Notes: generated from the sequence alone by a model not told the origin. Counted from the stretch's first letter, positions 1 to 11,828 are shown. The stretch is DNA of 64,000 bases from Kalmusia sp. IMI 367209 (GCA_027946365.1 JAPEUQ010000008.1:310001-374000); one strand, 5' to 3'. Numbers and translations are program-made.

Positions 1-224
1 GTAATCTCTACACCCCTTTTACTTCTCTTGTCCTTGAAATTTGCAGCCTCAAGGTTATAACTTTCCCTCAAACCCTTTCCCTTCTCGCAATCCAACAAAT
101 TGACAACCGCGGAGAGGCCTCCGTAAGCGGCACCCACCACCAAAACCTTATGCGGGGTGGACAGCGACAGGTTCGCCAACGGAGATATAGGGTTCAATAC
201 ATCTGAGATAGCTCCTAGCCTCAT
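1..224 (-). CDS. FAD/NAD(P)-binding oxidoreductase (AMID/AIF-like), N-terminal fragment
   Basis: This reads in from the ATG at 222-224 and runs off the left edge after 74 codons, so only the start of the protein is present. Residues about 24-43 form a beta strand followed by a glycine-rich loop (VLVVGAAYGG) and helix, the Rossmann dinucleotide-binding start of flavin-dependent pyridine-nucleotide oxidoreductases. The short leader before the fold resembles the fungal AMID-like mitochondrial oxidoreductase family. That family comparison is from knowledge. The substrate and the C-terminal NADH domain cannot be judged. Its promoter would lie in the gene-poor stretch to the right. Confidence 0.7.
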   Translation of the reverse strand, partial: MRLGAISDVLNPISPLANLSLSTPHKVLVVGAAYGGLSAVVNLLDCEKGKGLRESYNLEAANFKDKRSKRGVEI

Positions 225-3200
225 CTTGGCGATAGTATACAGCTATGCAGGTCAAAACGTGGGAAGGTAATACGAGATGATCTGATAAGATGCTGCGAGC
301 AAATGCCGAGGGATGGCGCCTTTTAAGTGCCCCCCCCACCGACATCGGATTCGCCACCGTGGTCGGTTCGGTCACGTAAAACCCCATCATCTTTAATTAA
401 TCGGACCACAACGCAGGGCCTCGGAATGGACGGTTAATCGTTAGGCCTTGTGGGTTGCAGTGGGGAGTGATTGGAGGGGAATGACATCTTGAACGAATTG
501 GATTATCAGATCCGCTGAAGATTTTATCTGATCCGCTGCTAGCGTTCTTGGCGCCCCGCTCGATGTGATGGGTGCCTGAGATGGACACAAGAGAACCGGT
601 TTCATGAGTCGCCGTAACGAGGAGAGAGCCTAAGGCCATAGCGGAGAAATGCGTTCGAATTGAGAGTACTTATCTATTGTGTGTAGATGGAACGCTTGTT
701 TGAGAAAAGGTGCTGTGGAGATGTCTATGACATCGGCTAGCGCGGGTACATGGAACCGCGACGTGCCGTGTCTTCTCTTACCGAAATCCCACTTAAGCAT
801 TTCACAATTTCGCCCACCGCTTGCAAGGCATACAATTCTTGCCGATAGTTAAAAGCTTAGACACGGCTCAGCGCGGAGTCAAGCCCGCACATTCCGCACA
901 TGCATACGGTTGACAGCAGTGTATTCGACATGCTGACTCAAGATGCAAGTTGTGCCATAAGTACACTTAGATGGACATACTCATGAGAATGGAGCAGTGT
1001 GTAATTGCGATTTCAAATAGTATAGACGAGGAGCATTCTCATATGAAACGACGCTTATATTCAGGCACTATTCCACATGTTCGAAAAAGCACAATCCACA
1101 TCTCGGCTATAGGAGATTGTTCGGAGATTATGAGGGCTATGCTGTCATCTCACAGCTGGGAATTTATACTGCTTACTAATCTTACATGGAATACGAGGTC
1201 CAAAAGCAAGGTTTCGGGTTTCGCTCTAGATATATATAGTTGGAGAAAAAATGAGGTAGATTAGTCAATCGAACGCTTGAAGTTCATCTTATAACTACGA
1301 TGTGAGTTTGTCAGGCTACAGGCTGAGCAAGTACATCGAACGCTGGGCAGAGCAGAGGTGTCTAATATCGAATGTAAGATCAACGAAGCATGTAGGACAG
1401 GATGAGCTTGATATAGACAATCAACAATTAGGGATCAATGGACCGGATCATTAGATCATCTTAGATGCCTTTGCTATTCGGGAATCCTCCAGAGGTGCTT
1501 TTGAAGAGAAGCAATCAAAACGTCCGAGGTCGGTGAAAAGACATGTATTTGAATGAAAGAACATGTTTTATCTAAATTAGTAGCGAACTTTAAAAACTTT
1601 TCGCATTTAACTGACGGAAGCATTGTGTTCAAAACTACGCTTGCGGTCATGAAATTACCCCCAACTTAGACATTGAATAAGATAAACGCGGGCTCAAGCT
1701 TTTCAAGAAGACAGAACAACAACATATTGGTACGAGAACATCTTTCTGTCCCACTTCCGATGGTGACAATTCTTTGCACTCTGTTTCATTATTATATCTT
1801 TCTGAATGTCAAACAAACTGACAGTCTAGTAAAAGGACTGATGATGTTATAAACGTTTCGGAGAGAAGAACCATAAGGTTTGCCACCACGATTTGTATCC
1901 TCATGGCCGTGACGCTTCTCTATGTAACCATAAGCACCAACTGAAGCATAAGTGTTCGTGTTCAATTGGAAACCAGCCCTGCTAAATTGGATAGGGGTGC
2001 CGCGATACCTGTGATTCCTTGGAGTGTCAATCCGAGGTCACGCTTATGGTTTCGCGGAGGCTTAGATATCCAGGCTATAGACTTGTAACATGACACTTAT
2101 TAGGTAGGTAGTAAAATAGAGTATATAGACGGCCTCCCTAGTCAGTCAAACTTGCTCATTACTCCCGCTAATGAGACTTTTGTACAAGTGTAGGTGTGCC
2201 ATATATCATAATATAGATCAGGCCATTCACAGTTGTTGATTAGAATCATGTCAAAACTTGTGCGCACGAATTTGTGTGCATCGTTAAAAACATTGGATAC
2301 TCGCTACCGTGCAACGCCACCCAAAAGTGCACCTCAAGCGGCCAATCCCATCAACCCAGATTCTATTCTTAGGAAAATAAACTTCAACAAAACGTGGCGG
2401 CACACCTTAGGTGTTTCCCCACGCCTTGTGGAGGTGGGTCTGTCTATTTATGACTCAGACTTCGGTGCAGTAGTCTTCTGCCTCTACAGGGCTGAGGTTT
2501 TCCGCTACTCCTCGTTTGAATGGAATTCCCTGAGAATGACTTTGATATTAGTGGGTCAGACTGCTGTGCGGAAGTATTGAGGGCTTCTACTGAGGTTTGC
2601 GAGCCAGCACACCTCAACACTATTCAGCAGCCTATTCACCAAAGCTCGAATCACACTTGGGAGAACGCACCCCACAGACGTAGCAAAATACCTGAATTTT
2701 AATACAATATTAGAAGCCGAGCTTTTTGAATAGCACAGGCGCGCGTTGTTTTAGATGTAGCATTATCCGTGTGGAGAGATTGTGAGCTGTTGAGGACGCT
2801 TGCTAACCACGGCGACATATGGAGCATTGGGAGTGATCGTTACTTCGGCTATTGTAACTATTGCAAAGTTCGTTATGCTGATTGGATATGTGTATTGCGT
2901 AATCATTGGTTGACATCCTTTGTTGGGACATAGTATAGGATAGTATAAAAAGAATTGCTTTCCCGCGGCTAGCGCCACTAATTCAAATTCTTCACTCACA
3001 AATTTCAAGCCGTTATACCTCATATACTCGTGAAGGCAATCTATATACTGATAGACTTGTAACACGATTACAACCAGTAGTCTATCAACGATACTTTCCG
3101 TTTTCCATTGGTAAGAGTTTTGGCGTGGGATTTGAAAATGAAGACACCACTGGCTAATCCATGAATTACGCATCTATAAAGACCATCCGGATTTAGCCAA

Positions 3201-3295
3201 CTGAAAACCCTACACCCTCATTAAATCTCCGCTTAATTCCTACATTCGACCCTTGACGACCTTGAGCTTAACACAACCTCAAAACCACTATCAAA
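225..3295. other. Gene-poor, A+T-rich stretch
   Basis: No convincing gene was found in 3 kb. Open frames here are short, lack recognisable domains or splice logic, and have composition expected by chance. The longest is 136 codons on the minus strand at 2763-3173. Much of the stretch is A+T-rich with many TA/AT steps, which would fit decayed or RIP-mutated repeat DNA, but I see no terminal repeats or transposase motifs. Confidence 0.5.
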
Positions 3296-4327
3296 ATGAT
3301 AGTAGCCAATAATTACGACGATTACGTCTCAAATAAGCTTACCTACGGAGAGCCTACAAACGAGCCAAGATGCCCAATCTGTGTCGAGGACTGGAGCGAG
3401 GAAGAAGGAGATAATGTGATCACACATTGCGGCCATGGTTTTCACAAAGAATGCCTGCTTACCTGGTTACAGCCAGGAAGCCTGGATCATAATAATTGTC
3501 CAATTTGCAGGGCCGTATTTTGGATGGTCCCGGGGGAAGTGTCTGACTGGGATCTCCCACCTTTGGAAGAACAAGTGGAATTCGACGCTTACAATGATAT
3601 CGAAAACGTTCTAGGCGACGAACTCGATGAGGACGATGTGTTGGAGCTCACTGGTATCAACTTAAAGGATACAAGAAACGCCGACCGTTTCGTACAGGCA
3701 AGCCGCAAGTTGTATGACGTGCTAATCGCCGCAACATCATCGATTCAGCCCAAATTTTTGATCTTGATCCGAAAAGGCCTGATCACCCGGCGCCTTCTTG
3801 CCCGATATGATGGAGAGATGAATCCTCGCGAGTGGCTCAGCTTGGTTCAAGAGCTTAAAGCATATCAAGATGAGGTTAGGTCACTAGGAACGCCGCAAGA
3901 TGCCCCTGAGCAATACCCTGATGGAATGTTGTTGCCTGGGATTGATTCGTGGTCGGCTATCATTCAACCTCACTTGTATACCATCTACGATGTCCAGTCC
4001 GATATACTTCTTGGTACTCTAGTGGCAACCAAATATCGCCTTAGCAATCAAGGAGCTAATGTTGTCATCGACCAAACCCATTTTGATCATCGGCCAGGAC
4101 AACAGACGGTAGTAAATTTTCATGACGAGATTACTATATCCACTAAACGCCGCCTTTCACATACAGTATCCCGGCTTCGCATTGCACTCAATAACCTAAG
4201 CGCTATTTCGGATATGTCTATTTCTGCAGACTTGAATAACATCGATATATTCACCACTAATGGCCACCTAGTCAATCTTAGACTCTTACCTTTCGAAAAT
4301 GCATCTCGTCCACAGCTTTCGCAATGA
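3296..4327 (+). CDS. RING-H2 zinc-finger protein, probable E3 ubiquitin ligase
   Basis: A single-exon frame of 343 codons starts at ATG 3296 in a good context (atcaaaATGA). The RING-H2 finger spans residues 26-71 with ligands C26, C29, C45, H47, H50, C53, C68 and C71, the order C-C-C-H-H-C-C-C. A tryptophan three residues after the sixth ligand (CLLTW) matches E2-binding RINGs. The remaining 270 residues have no recognisable domain. An acidic stretch lies near residues 85-120. There is no membrane segment or signal peptide. Role by family: transfer of ubiquitin from an E2 to an unknown substrate. It stands alone, with the gene-poor stretch on its left. Confidence 0.8.
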   Translation: MIVANNYDDYVSNKLTYGEPTNEPRCPICVEDWSEEEGDNVITHCGHGFHKECLLTWLQPGSLDHNNCPICRAVFWMVPGEVSDWDLPPLEEQVEFDAYNDIENVLGDELDEDDVLELTGINLKDTRNADRFVQASRKLYDVLIAATSSIQPKFLILIRKGLITRRLLARYDGEMNPREWLSLVQELKAYQDEVRSLGTPQDAPEQYPDGMLLPGIDSWSAIIQPHLYTIYDVQSDILLGTLVATKYRLSNQGANVVIDQTHFDHRPGQQTVVNFHDEITISTKRRLSHTVSRLRIALNNLSAISDMSISADLNNIDIFTTNGHLVNLRLLPFENASRPQLSQ

Positions 4328-4881
4328 AGAATAAGGGTTATATTGTGCCGAGATAGGAATTTGAACTGATTATCCTGCGTGCTTGTGTTAGATACAAATT
4401 TACCAAAACCAGAAAGGTTGCCTTGCAATTCCCTTATAGCGACAAGTATCAAATCATAGGAAAAGGCGTGGTGGCGGAGTGGTTATCGCGCAAGACTAGA
4501 AAACTTAAAATTTCCTTTGTGTCAGTCTTGAGGGGGATAGAAGTTTGTTTAATTTGATTTTTGTAACGTATGCCCGGATATCTCCGTGCATCAAAAACTC
4601 GTACTAGAATAGAGATAAATATTATGTTCATTTCTTCGAAAATTTATAGTTCCAGAAATCTTGTCTTTGCAGATTCTCTGTTACTCTTGGCTTTGTATCG
4701 TAAGAATGTGAAATGAACAAAGATTGGCACTGCCTGAACTTTGAATGATGGCACTTCCTAGTCATCGTTTGAGCTCAAAAAGTCCTGATTCGGGTAGGTT
4801 TGTCTACTCCCAGAAAAGGGGTCGGTGTTTTTCTTAAACGTGACTGTTTCTCTTCAGATTTATGGTAGACTAATCATCACA
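4328..4881. other. Intergenic stretch with a tRNA relic
   Basis: There is no protein gene between the RING-H2 gene and the 3' end of the GST gene. The only recognisable object is the degenerate tRNA-Ser-like sequence at 4465-4545. The rest is A+T-rich. Confidence 0.5.
4465..4545 (+). pseudogene. tRNA-Ser(AGA)-like relic, 3' half degenerate
   Basis: The 5' half looks like a class II tRNA. It has a seven-base acceptor strand ggcgtgg at 4465-4471, a D-arm-like segment, and an anticodon-like loop ctAGAaa closed by only three pairs (aag/ctt) plus a mismatch. A variable-arm-like hairpin follows. The T arm is damaged (ttgag instead of ttcgag) and no ccacgcc partner for the acceptor strand follows. 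I read it as a pseudo-tRNA or truncated copy. The Ser assignment rests on the loop and the long variable region. Confidence 0.45.
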
Positions 4882-5792
4882 CTAGCTTTTATCCTGGCCG
4901 CTAGCAGCGACCATAGCCTCCTTATCAGCGGCAAACATCCTCTGGACAGCTGGCCGATTCATGCAGCGATTCCACCAAGCACTCACAGCTTCGCGGCTGA
5001 TGAAAATATCTCCGTACCCGCATGCGAAAAGTCTTTGGATCAACGGAATATAGTAGATATCCACGAGAGTGAAATCATTCCCAGCCATGTAGTCATTCTG
5101 GTGTAAGAGGCGTTCTGCGACATCGAAAAACATCTCGACCGACCGCAGCGCCTCTGAAACAATGGCATCATCAGGAGGCAGTCCCATAAATCTTTTGGCA
5201 AATTTTTCGAACGCGACTCTACCTGCAGGCTCTGCGAAGTAGAACGTCTCTACGGACTGCGCCTGGTCGAATAGCGCCGTAGCTTCGACATCGGAATTGG
5301 GCGGTAGAAGTGGAAAAGAGTATTTCGTAGTAAGGTATTTGCAGATTGCGCGACTCTCTCGTAAAGAGTGAAACCCTCGGCGGAAGTTATTGCGGGCACT
5401 TTACCCCACGGGTGACGTTTTTTGTGTTCTTCGGACTAGTGTAATAGTATTAGCTCCCACGAGAATCGGAAGTTGAAGACAGGGGAAAAATAATTTGATC
5501 AGTGAGAAGAAATTTTGCGAAGTGTGTTCAATAAGCAATCGACTTGACAAGTCAGGTTGCTACTGATCTGTTGACAAACACACTAATTTTGTGGCTCGAT
5601 ACGATATATTGGGCTCACGCAAAGGGAAGACGCATCGTCTTCCAGGAGAAAGGGGCCACCTACCTTTTGTTCCCCTTCTTGAAGGTTCAGAAGCACGAGA
5701 TCGTAATCCGTAAAGCCGCCTTCGGCGAGGGTCAGGCGGACACGATCGGTGTTGGTTGAACCGCGAAAGCCATAAAGAGTAAAAGCTGGCAT
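4882..5792 (-). pseudogene. Glutathione S-transferase, one frameshift
   Basis: Two exons are visible: 5792-5664 (43 codons, start MPAFTLYGF) and 5435-4882, joined by an unusually long 228-nt intron with GTAGGT and CACTAG ends. The N-terminal thioredoxin-like fold and the C-terminal all-helical domain with the FTLVDIYYIP patch are typical of phi/Ure2-like fungal GSTs, which conjugate glutathione to electrophiles in the cytosol. At 5353-5361 an extra GA unit breaks the frame between TLYE and SRAICKYL. The unshifted frame stops about 35 codons later. Allowing for two extra bases the gene would be 226 aa, a normal GST length. It is either a recent pseudogene or a consensus error. It is divergent from the Zn2Cys6 regulator at 6282. 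Confidence 0.75.
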
Positions 5793-6281
5793 TTTAGAGT
5801 TGTACAGTAGTTTCCGCGCAAATTTGGCGCTATTTGTGAGCCTTGATGTTGTGTGCGTATACATTTTAGGAGAGATTGTGCCAGTCACTCGGTATATAAG
5901 CTGAGGATATCTCGCCAAGACCAGGTACTAGCCGTATCTACAGAAACCTGCTACCTTCACTTCTATTGAGACTATTAGGTTTTAGAAAAAAGCCGCACCT
6001 CGGCGTGTGCTGGTGAAGGATGAAGCTGTTTCACTAGCACATATGATTGGTGGGCTCGCTCTCTCGCTACCCAATCGAGCTAGCACCGACGCTTGCACCT
6101 CTGGCCCTAACTCTTCATTAGCACGCTTGACCCAAAAAGAATTCCCCTCGCCTTCCTCGTAGCCCCCGTGGTGACTCATGCTGCATCATTTGATTCGTCT
6201 GCTCGGATTTCTTACTTTCTACGATTCTTTCTCTCGTCTGAATGGTGTTGCGCGACGAGCGTGAATGTTCCACCCAACCCA
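5793..6281. promoter_or_regulatory. Divergent promoter between GST and Zn2Cys6 regulator
   Basis: The 489 bp between the start codons of two oppositely oriented genes must hold both promoters. A TATATA element at 5893-5898 lies about 100 nt upstream of the GST start. The arrangement suggests, by inference only, that the regulator may control the neighbouring GST. Confidence 0.5.
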
Positions 6282-7649
6282 ATGATGGCCAGAAGCGTCG
6301 TCGTTCGCAAACAGAACCTTGAATGTAGAACTAAGGTAAAAACTGGTTGCGCAACCTGCAGGTCAGTCTTAACGGACAGTTTTTATCACCGGTCTACACC
6401 CCAAGACTGATTTTGGACGGGAGGTCAGCTCTGTAATGAATATGCTCAATCAGCTACAGAATTAGGAAGACCAAATGCGATGAGAATAAGCCATTTTGCC
6501 AAAAATGCGTCAACACTGGTCGTACTTGCGACGGCTACGAGTCCCCCTTCAGATTTTACCCCAGTTATCCTATCAACAACGCTCATGCTGGCGGTATCAA
6601 GTCAGGCATTGGTTTACAACCCATGCAGCCGGCCTTCATTGAGATCACTACTCAGGATATCGACCTTCTCAATCGTTACTTCTCAACCAAAACCATGTTT
6701 GACGTGAAGTTAGGCTGTGACGAAGAAGCCAGACAAGTCCTACAAGCCAGCTTAACTGAACTGCCTATACGACACGCAGTTGTATCTCTCAGAACCCTTC
6801 GGAAAGATCTCGAGACATCCGGAGACAATTCACTATCCGTCTCTCTGCAGACTCCGAGCTACAATTATGGCCTTCAGCAATACAGTATGGCTTTGCGGGG
6901 TCTTGCATTCAATTTGTCATCTCCGGGCTCCAACAGGCTGAAGTCGGCATTACTTTGCTGTCAGATCTTCATCAGTATTGAGCAAGTGCGGAAGAATTAC
7001 GCTGCTATGGCCCAGCATATCATAGGAGGACTCAGAATCATGCACGAATACCGGGCAAGGCCAGGCTTTGTTGGTGCGAACAAATTGGTGTTAGCACACT
7101 ATGACCGACTACCCGTTATGGATGTATTTATCATTAAGCTGTTTGCTGCCCCATGTAAATTTGCAGAGCCTCCAGCAACAGCCGACGGAAGCAGAACGAC
7201 GTTGTCTGTCTGTTCAATATCGCCTCATCAACAGCTTGTTGAATCTCGCGATCTTCGCACGGTTGCACCCCGACATGCGGACACAGCTCACAAAGATCGC
7301 TACATCAACGCTTGAATTTCTCAGCAAAGTGTCGGAAGTCAAATCGGTAGAAATCGCTCTTCGACTATTAGCTGAGAAAGCAGCTCTGCTAGACTCCTTG
7401 AACTCGTGGCTCGTTGAGCTTGAACTCTTTCAGACGGAGTTTGGACTTCTTAGCCCTGAGCCTATTTCAGTGTCTTTCTTGCGCTTCTTTCATCAGATAT
7501 TGAAAATCGTTCTCTTGATGGCACTAGATGTCTCACCAGATCTTTTGACCAAGCTGCGGACTGAGAACGACCGATTGCAGAGCGTAGCCAACAACGTGGG
7601 TGAAAGAGTCAGGACTTATAGAACGTGCAGTGGGACAGGTAATTTTTAG
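6282..7649 (+). CDS. Zn2Cys6 transcription factor, one frameshift
   Basis: Exon 1 (6282-6361) and exon 2 (6460-7649) flank a 98-nt intron with GTCAGT and CTACAG ends. The intron falls inside the zinc cluster. The spliced motif has cysteines at residues 23, 26, 33, 40, 43 and 50 (C-x2-C-x6-C-x6-C-x2-C-x6-C), the Gal4-type DNA-binding cluster, placed at the N terminus as usual. The rest resembles the helical regulatory region of fungal C6 proteins. The frame changes at a CCCC run (7268-7271): reading continues as MRTQLTKIATSTLEFL in the next frame. With one C fewer the gene would be 422 aa. A cryptic intron there was considered, but no good donor, branch point and acceptor set was found. The second of two adjacent ATGs (6285) is an alternative start. 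Confidence 0.75.
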
Positions 7650-8673
7650 GGGGAGCGCTCCACAGTGCGCTAATATTGATATTAAAATAGCGTATTTTTC
7701 CAGTCATGCACCTAACTCTTTTTTTTTGTAATTAATACAAGTCCTCTGTCGCCTTTTATCATATCCTAAATAATGGCAAAGAGATCGACTCACCAAATCC
7801 TCATATTTTTAATTAAGATCCCGATAGGAATTCTTGTCTGCGCTTTCAATTAGTACGCAAGTGTGCTGATGTATGATACGGTAGAGAGCATCGCGTGATC
7901 TTTGCTCAACTCCAATTGTCAGCTACTACCCACGTAGGTCGCTTGAGTAAGTCTGGTAACTTCCTTGGCAAAGACATCCTCGGTTGTGACTAGGCTGTCG
8001 TACTGTCCTTATTAAGGCTGAATGGTGATCGGGTTGTCTCGGTGAAGGCTACTCGGCCTATTCAGCGTATCTCCGACAGCTTTAAACGGTATGCAAGGAG
8101 TTCACACGCGCTTTCCCTCATTCTGTGCAAAATGTGATTATTCGCAGAATAGGGGCCTTTTTAACAGCGATTTCTATATGCTCATATTGGCGCAAGTATA
8201 AATTCAATTATCACAAGCAGTATGCAACCGACGCTTGAGGAGTTGTCATGTGGTTCGCTTGTTTTTTGTACCCGCGTAGATGTTCTAGGTTCCCGCTCAG
8301 CCAGGGCAAATTGAACACCTTTTTGTAACACCTTGTCCTGTCAAACACATTCTTCGCGCCCCGTTCTCCCTACACGAAAATCGCGTCACTTGAGCTTCGG
8401 TCATTGCCCCGAAGACAGCGTATAGTGGCGACAACACAAGCAGGATGTCTCAGTTTGCTTGCACGAACTAGACTCAGCGAAGACGTTATACGTGATGCGA
8501 CAGTGTACACGCAAGCCTCGTGGCTGGTCTAAGCAGGTACCCGAGAGTCTAGGTAGTGCAACTCACCTAGTTAGGGAGACCCACTCGGCCGGCCTAACAG
8601 CCCTAGCTGCGTTACTTGATTAAGGGTCAACAGGACACCTCTTCGACACTCCGTCTCGCTTTTCCTCATTGCC
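7650..8673. other. Intergenic stretch, nothing recognised
   Basis: One kilobase between two plus-strand genes has no open frame with coding character and no tRNA or repeat. It should hold the regulator's terminator and the glycosyltransferase promoter. Confidence 0.5.
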
Positions 8674-9994
8674 ATGGCGGTCGCTACCTGCAACTTCGGT
8701 CGTCTCGTCCTTGCCGTTATTTGCACTTCGATCATTTTGGGTTTGATTTTGCATAGCAAGCCGGAGGTTGTGCCATCGCTTGAGACGCTACAGTCAATAA
8801 CGCATAATCTCACTGGTATAGAGTGCAAGTAAGTTGCTACGTGCTGTTGCATATACAAGCTTACTTATTCATGTGTAGACCCGTAGCTTCAAATGCACAC
8901 GAGGTAAACTTGGATGAGCGTATACACTCGCTTTTTGGCCCACTACGACACTCATTGACAGACGACTACATCGATCCCAATGGGAAGACATTCGGATTGA
9001 AGTCCATACCACACTGGCGAGAGTCACTCAAGAAAAAAGTTCTCGTTGTCGATATCGATACTCGAGAACCAAACGGAAACAATGAAATACTGAACCCGAA
9101 TGGTATCAACTGGGAACGTCTAGAAATGGGTGGCGGACAATTGGTATCAGGGGCTATATTGGGTCATTACTTATGGGGTAAGTCATCCTCACGCCTATCC
9201 GGTCAGCAATATCCTACTAACACGAAATCGCCAGCCCAAATCCACGGCTATGACTACAAATTCATCCAGGCCAAACACATGGAAGGCTACCATGATACCT
9301 GGATCCTACCCGGTGCCGTGCGCTCCATCCTTTCTGATTACCAATGGGTCATCACCATGGATGCGGACGTGACTATCTCCCATCCAGAAGTGCCTCTCGA
9401 ATGGTTGCTTAACCACTGGGGCGTAACTAACAACACATCCATCGCGATGCCCATCGACCAGAAAGTCTTCGACAACGACATCATCAACAGCGTCGATAGT
9501 AAGGGCACAACAGTCCTCAACACGGGCGTCGTTATTGTTCAGAATCTACCGTATACGGAGGAGATGCTCGATGCGTGGATCGAGTGTCCGAACGAGAGCA
9601 GGTATGAGGGTTGTGGGCAGTGGAAAGATAAGTGGAGTCACGAGCAAAGGGTTTTCTCGGAGTACATAAGGTATGATTTCAATCCTGATGGGGATAACAT
9701 CGTCGTAAGTTCTGCTCCTAATGCTACGTGGATCCAAAATACAAATATTAACATGTGATGAAGGGAATCCCATGCGACGATGCGATGGGCTATCCCAATA
9801 TGATGAACGAGTATCAGGGCATGATCCTGTCAGATTGCAACGGTCATTTTTTCAGGCATCATACGCTTAACAAGGGCAAGGCGAAGCAGAGTCTGAGCGT
9901 GTCTGTTATGCAGATGCTCACGCACTTGTTGCAGGCTTCTTTCTTCGAGCAGAGAGAAGATCTGTGGACCAAGCAAAAGATGCACGAAGAATAA
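8674..9994 (+). CDS. Type II membrane glycosyltransferase with DxD motif (GT34-like)
   Basis: Four exons: 8674-8828, 8879-9177, 9235-9704 and 9764-9994. All introns have GTAAGT donors and all phases agree, giving 384 aa. A short cytosolic tail and one hydrophobic anchor (about residues 10-27) indicate a type II Golgi protein. The catalytic part carries DAD at 194-196 inside VITMDADVTI, the metal and nucleotide-sugar binding DxD. It is followed by a WSHEQRVFSEYIRYDF block seen in fungal 'nucleotide-diphospho-sugar transferase' proteins related to the GMA12/MNN10 (GT34) fold. Probable role: adding a hexose to glycans in the Golgi lumen. The donor sugar cannot be read from sequence. It stands alone. 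Confidence 0.8.
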
Positions 9995-10206
9995 GCGGGG
10001 TGGGGGGTGACGCGCGGCGCGTTGTTGACAGTTTGCGTGCCTGGCGTACGCGCTAGTGGTAGACGGTGGGTAAGAATGAGCATTGTCAAATCTAGACCTT
10101 GCACATGGCGTAGATCACTCAACATAATTGTATCTTTCATTTTCTCCATATCTACTACGTCATCCGTGAAGTAAGGGCTTCTTTTTTCTAACGACGCCTG
10201 TTCAAT

Positions 10207-11828
10207 TCAATACGTATACCTAAACCCTGGCGTACTCTCCAACACTACCTCGCCTCTCTCCGCCTTGCGGTTGCGATGCAAGAAATACATCCAGTTCACT
10301 GATACAAGCACGACCGTGACAACTTGTGATGTGATCGCCGTACTCAGTCCCGGTATATAATCCGGCGCATCCTTTGACTGGAATGCGAATGAGGCGACAA
10401 TGCCCCCACAGCCGCCGCCCATGAGCAGCATAGCGGTCGCGAGAGCGCGCTTCGTTTGTCCAGCTGTACTTTGGTCAGCCACGTGACAAGTGATGCTAGA
10501 CATAGAAGAGATGACTCACTTAAGTTGTTATGTTGATACCCGTAGATAGTGGGAATATTCGAGTTGGTGCCGCCGACCGCAAGAAAGACACCAAAGTACC
10601 GCGCTCCAGCATTCTTCGCAAATGCCATCACGCAGATACCCACAGTGATGATAAGGGCTTGTACGATTATCGTCGGTCCGCGCATCCTGATGCGATCGTT
10701 AAGACACCCGATTGCAAACATCCAAATTGCAGCGCAGACGTAGGGTGGTATATGTAGTAGGTACGTCATCTTTGCCGAGTACCCCATAGAGTCCCGCAGA
10801 ATGATCGGTAAGAAGTACGAAAAGGAATAGACAGTAAGGTTGTTGCAGAAGAGCAGGAAAGGAAATTGCCACATCTTCCAGTCAGAGAGCGCGCGTAAGA
10901 CGTTGCGGCGATTAAGCGGTTCAGGAACGGCATCTGCGCGGTCGCGTTCTACGCGTGCGAGCACGATAGCCGCTTCTTCAGGCGTAAGGAATCCTTTTCT
11001 AAAGAAGATGCCGGGACGCGTTGCGCGATCTGGAAAGTCAATCAAAATGATGCCAGCCAGTATGCCAATTGCAGCACTAATGATGCCTTCAATAATGAAG
11101 ACCCACCGCCAGGCATTCAGTCCTGCGACAGGACCCATGGTAGTTATGCCGTACACAAGGGCGCTCGATAAACCAGAGCCGAAGACACCAATGCAGGCCC
11201 ACGCTGCGAAGCGTTTCTGGACTTCGTAGCGTGTATACCAAGCCCCGAGTAGGTAGATACAGCCAGGTGCCATTCCTGCTTCGAGTGCGCCGAAGATTAC
11301 ACGGCATACGAGTAACGTTTTCCAAGACTGCACGAATCCCATAGCAATGGTCAGACAGCCCCAGCCCGTGCCAATGAGGCCGAGCCACTTCGCTGCTCCG
11401 AGCTTTCGGAGAGCAATGTTAGAAGGATAGTCGAAGAGAATGTAGGTCACGAAGAAAATCATGGTGACAAGCGTATATCGGTTGCCTTTGGTGGTCTCTA
11501 GTTCTTTCCCCATGCCTACGGTGTTGTAAGCACTTGACGGTTGGATAGCCACATGAACCATAATGGCGAGTTACTTACCCGCTATTTGAATATTTGGCAA
11601 GTTAACTCGATCAATTAGTGCCCACATATATAACAAGCCTAATATAGGCACCATTCGGAAATCGACCTTCCGAATGATCTGCCGTACTCTTTTCTCATCT
11701 TTGTCGATTTCCGCTTGTATAACATCGTTTAGATGTATGTTGGTATCTAGGCGCGATTCGTCAACGATGTGCTGCTTCTCAGAAGCATGTTCGATGTGAG
11801 CAGCTTCTTGTTTGTTATTGGTAGCCAT
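10207..11828 (-). CDS. MFS permease of the anion:cation symporter (Dal5/Tna1-like) family
   Basis: Three exons, 11828-11579, 11515-10520 and 10463-10207, give 500 aa. Splice ends are GTAAGT/CCGTAG and GTGAGT/TACAG. About 12 membrane segments are visible. They start with the MVPILGLLYMWALIDRVN block of helix 1, and the FFVTYILFDYPSNI block and the RVIFGALEAG signature lie in helices 2-4. A central cytosolic loop carries FLTPEEAAIVLARVERDR, typical of the ACS family that imports allantoate, nicotinate, vitamins or sulfonates. An in-frame upstream ATG at 12014 exists. I chose 11828 because the added residues look like untranslated DNA. It is transcribed divergently from the TauD dioxygenase, whose substrate it may import (inference). 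Confidence 0.88.

Noticed and set aside
2233..2702. Two overlapping plus-strand frames of 115 and 60 codons
   Set aside because: Different frames with no splice link, no motif, and composition like non-coding DNA.
2763..3173. A 136-codon minus-strand open frame
   Set aside because: No domain, poor start context and an A+T-rich setting. I could not tell it from chance.
5982..6179. A 65-codon minus-strand frame in the GST/regulator spacer
   Set aside because: It lies in the divergent promoter, has no domain and no exon partner.
7200..7290. An intron as explanation for the frame change in the first Zn2Cys6 regulator
   Set aside because: A 49-nt GT...AG span of suitable length modulus exists, but it has a weak donor and no branch point. 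A one-base indel at the C run explains the data better.
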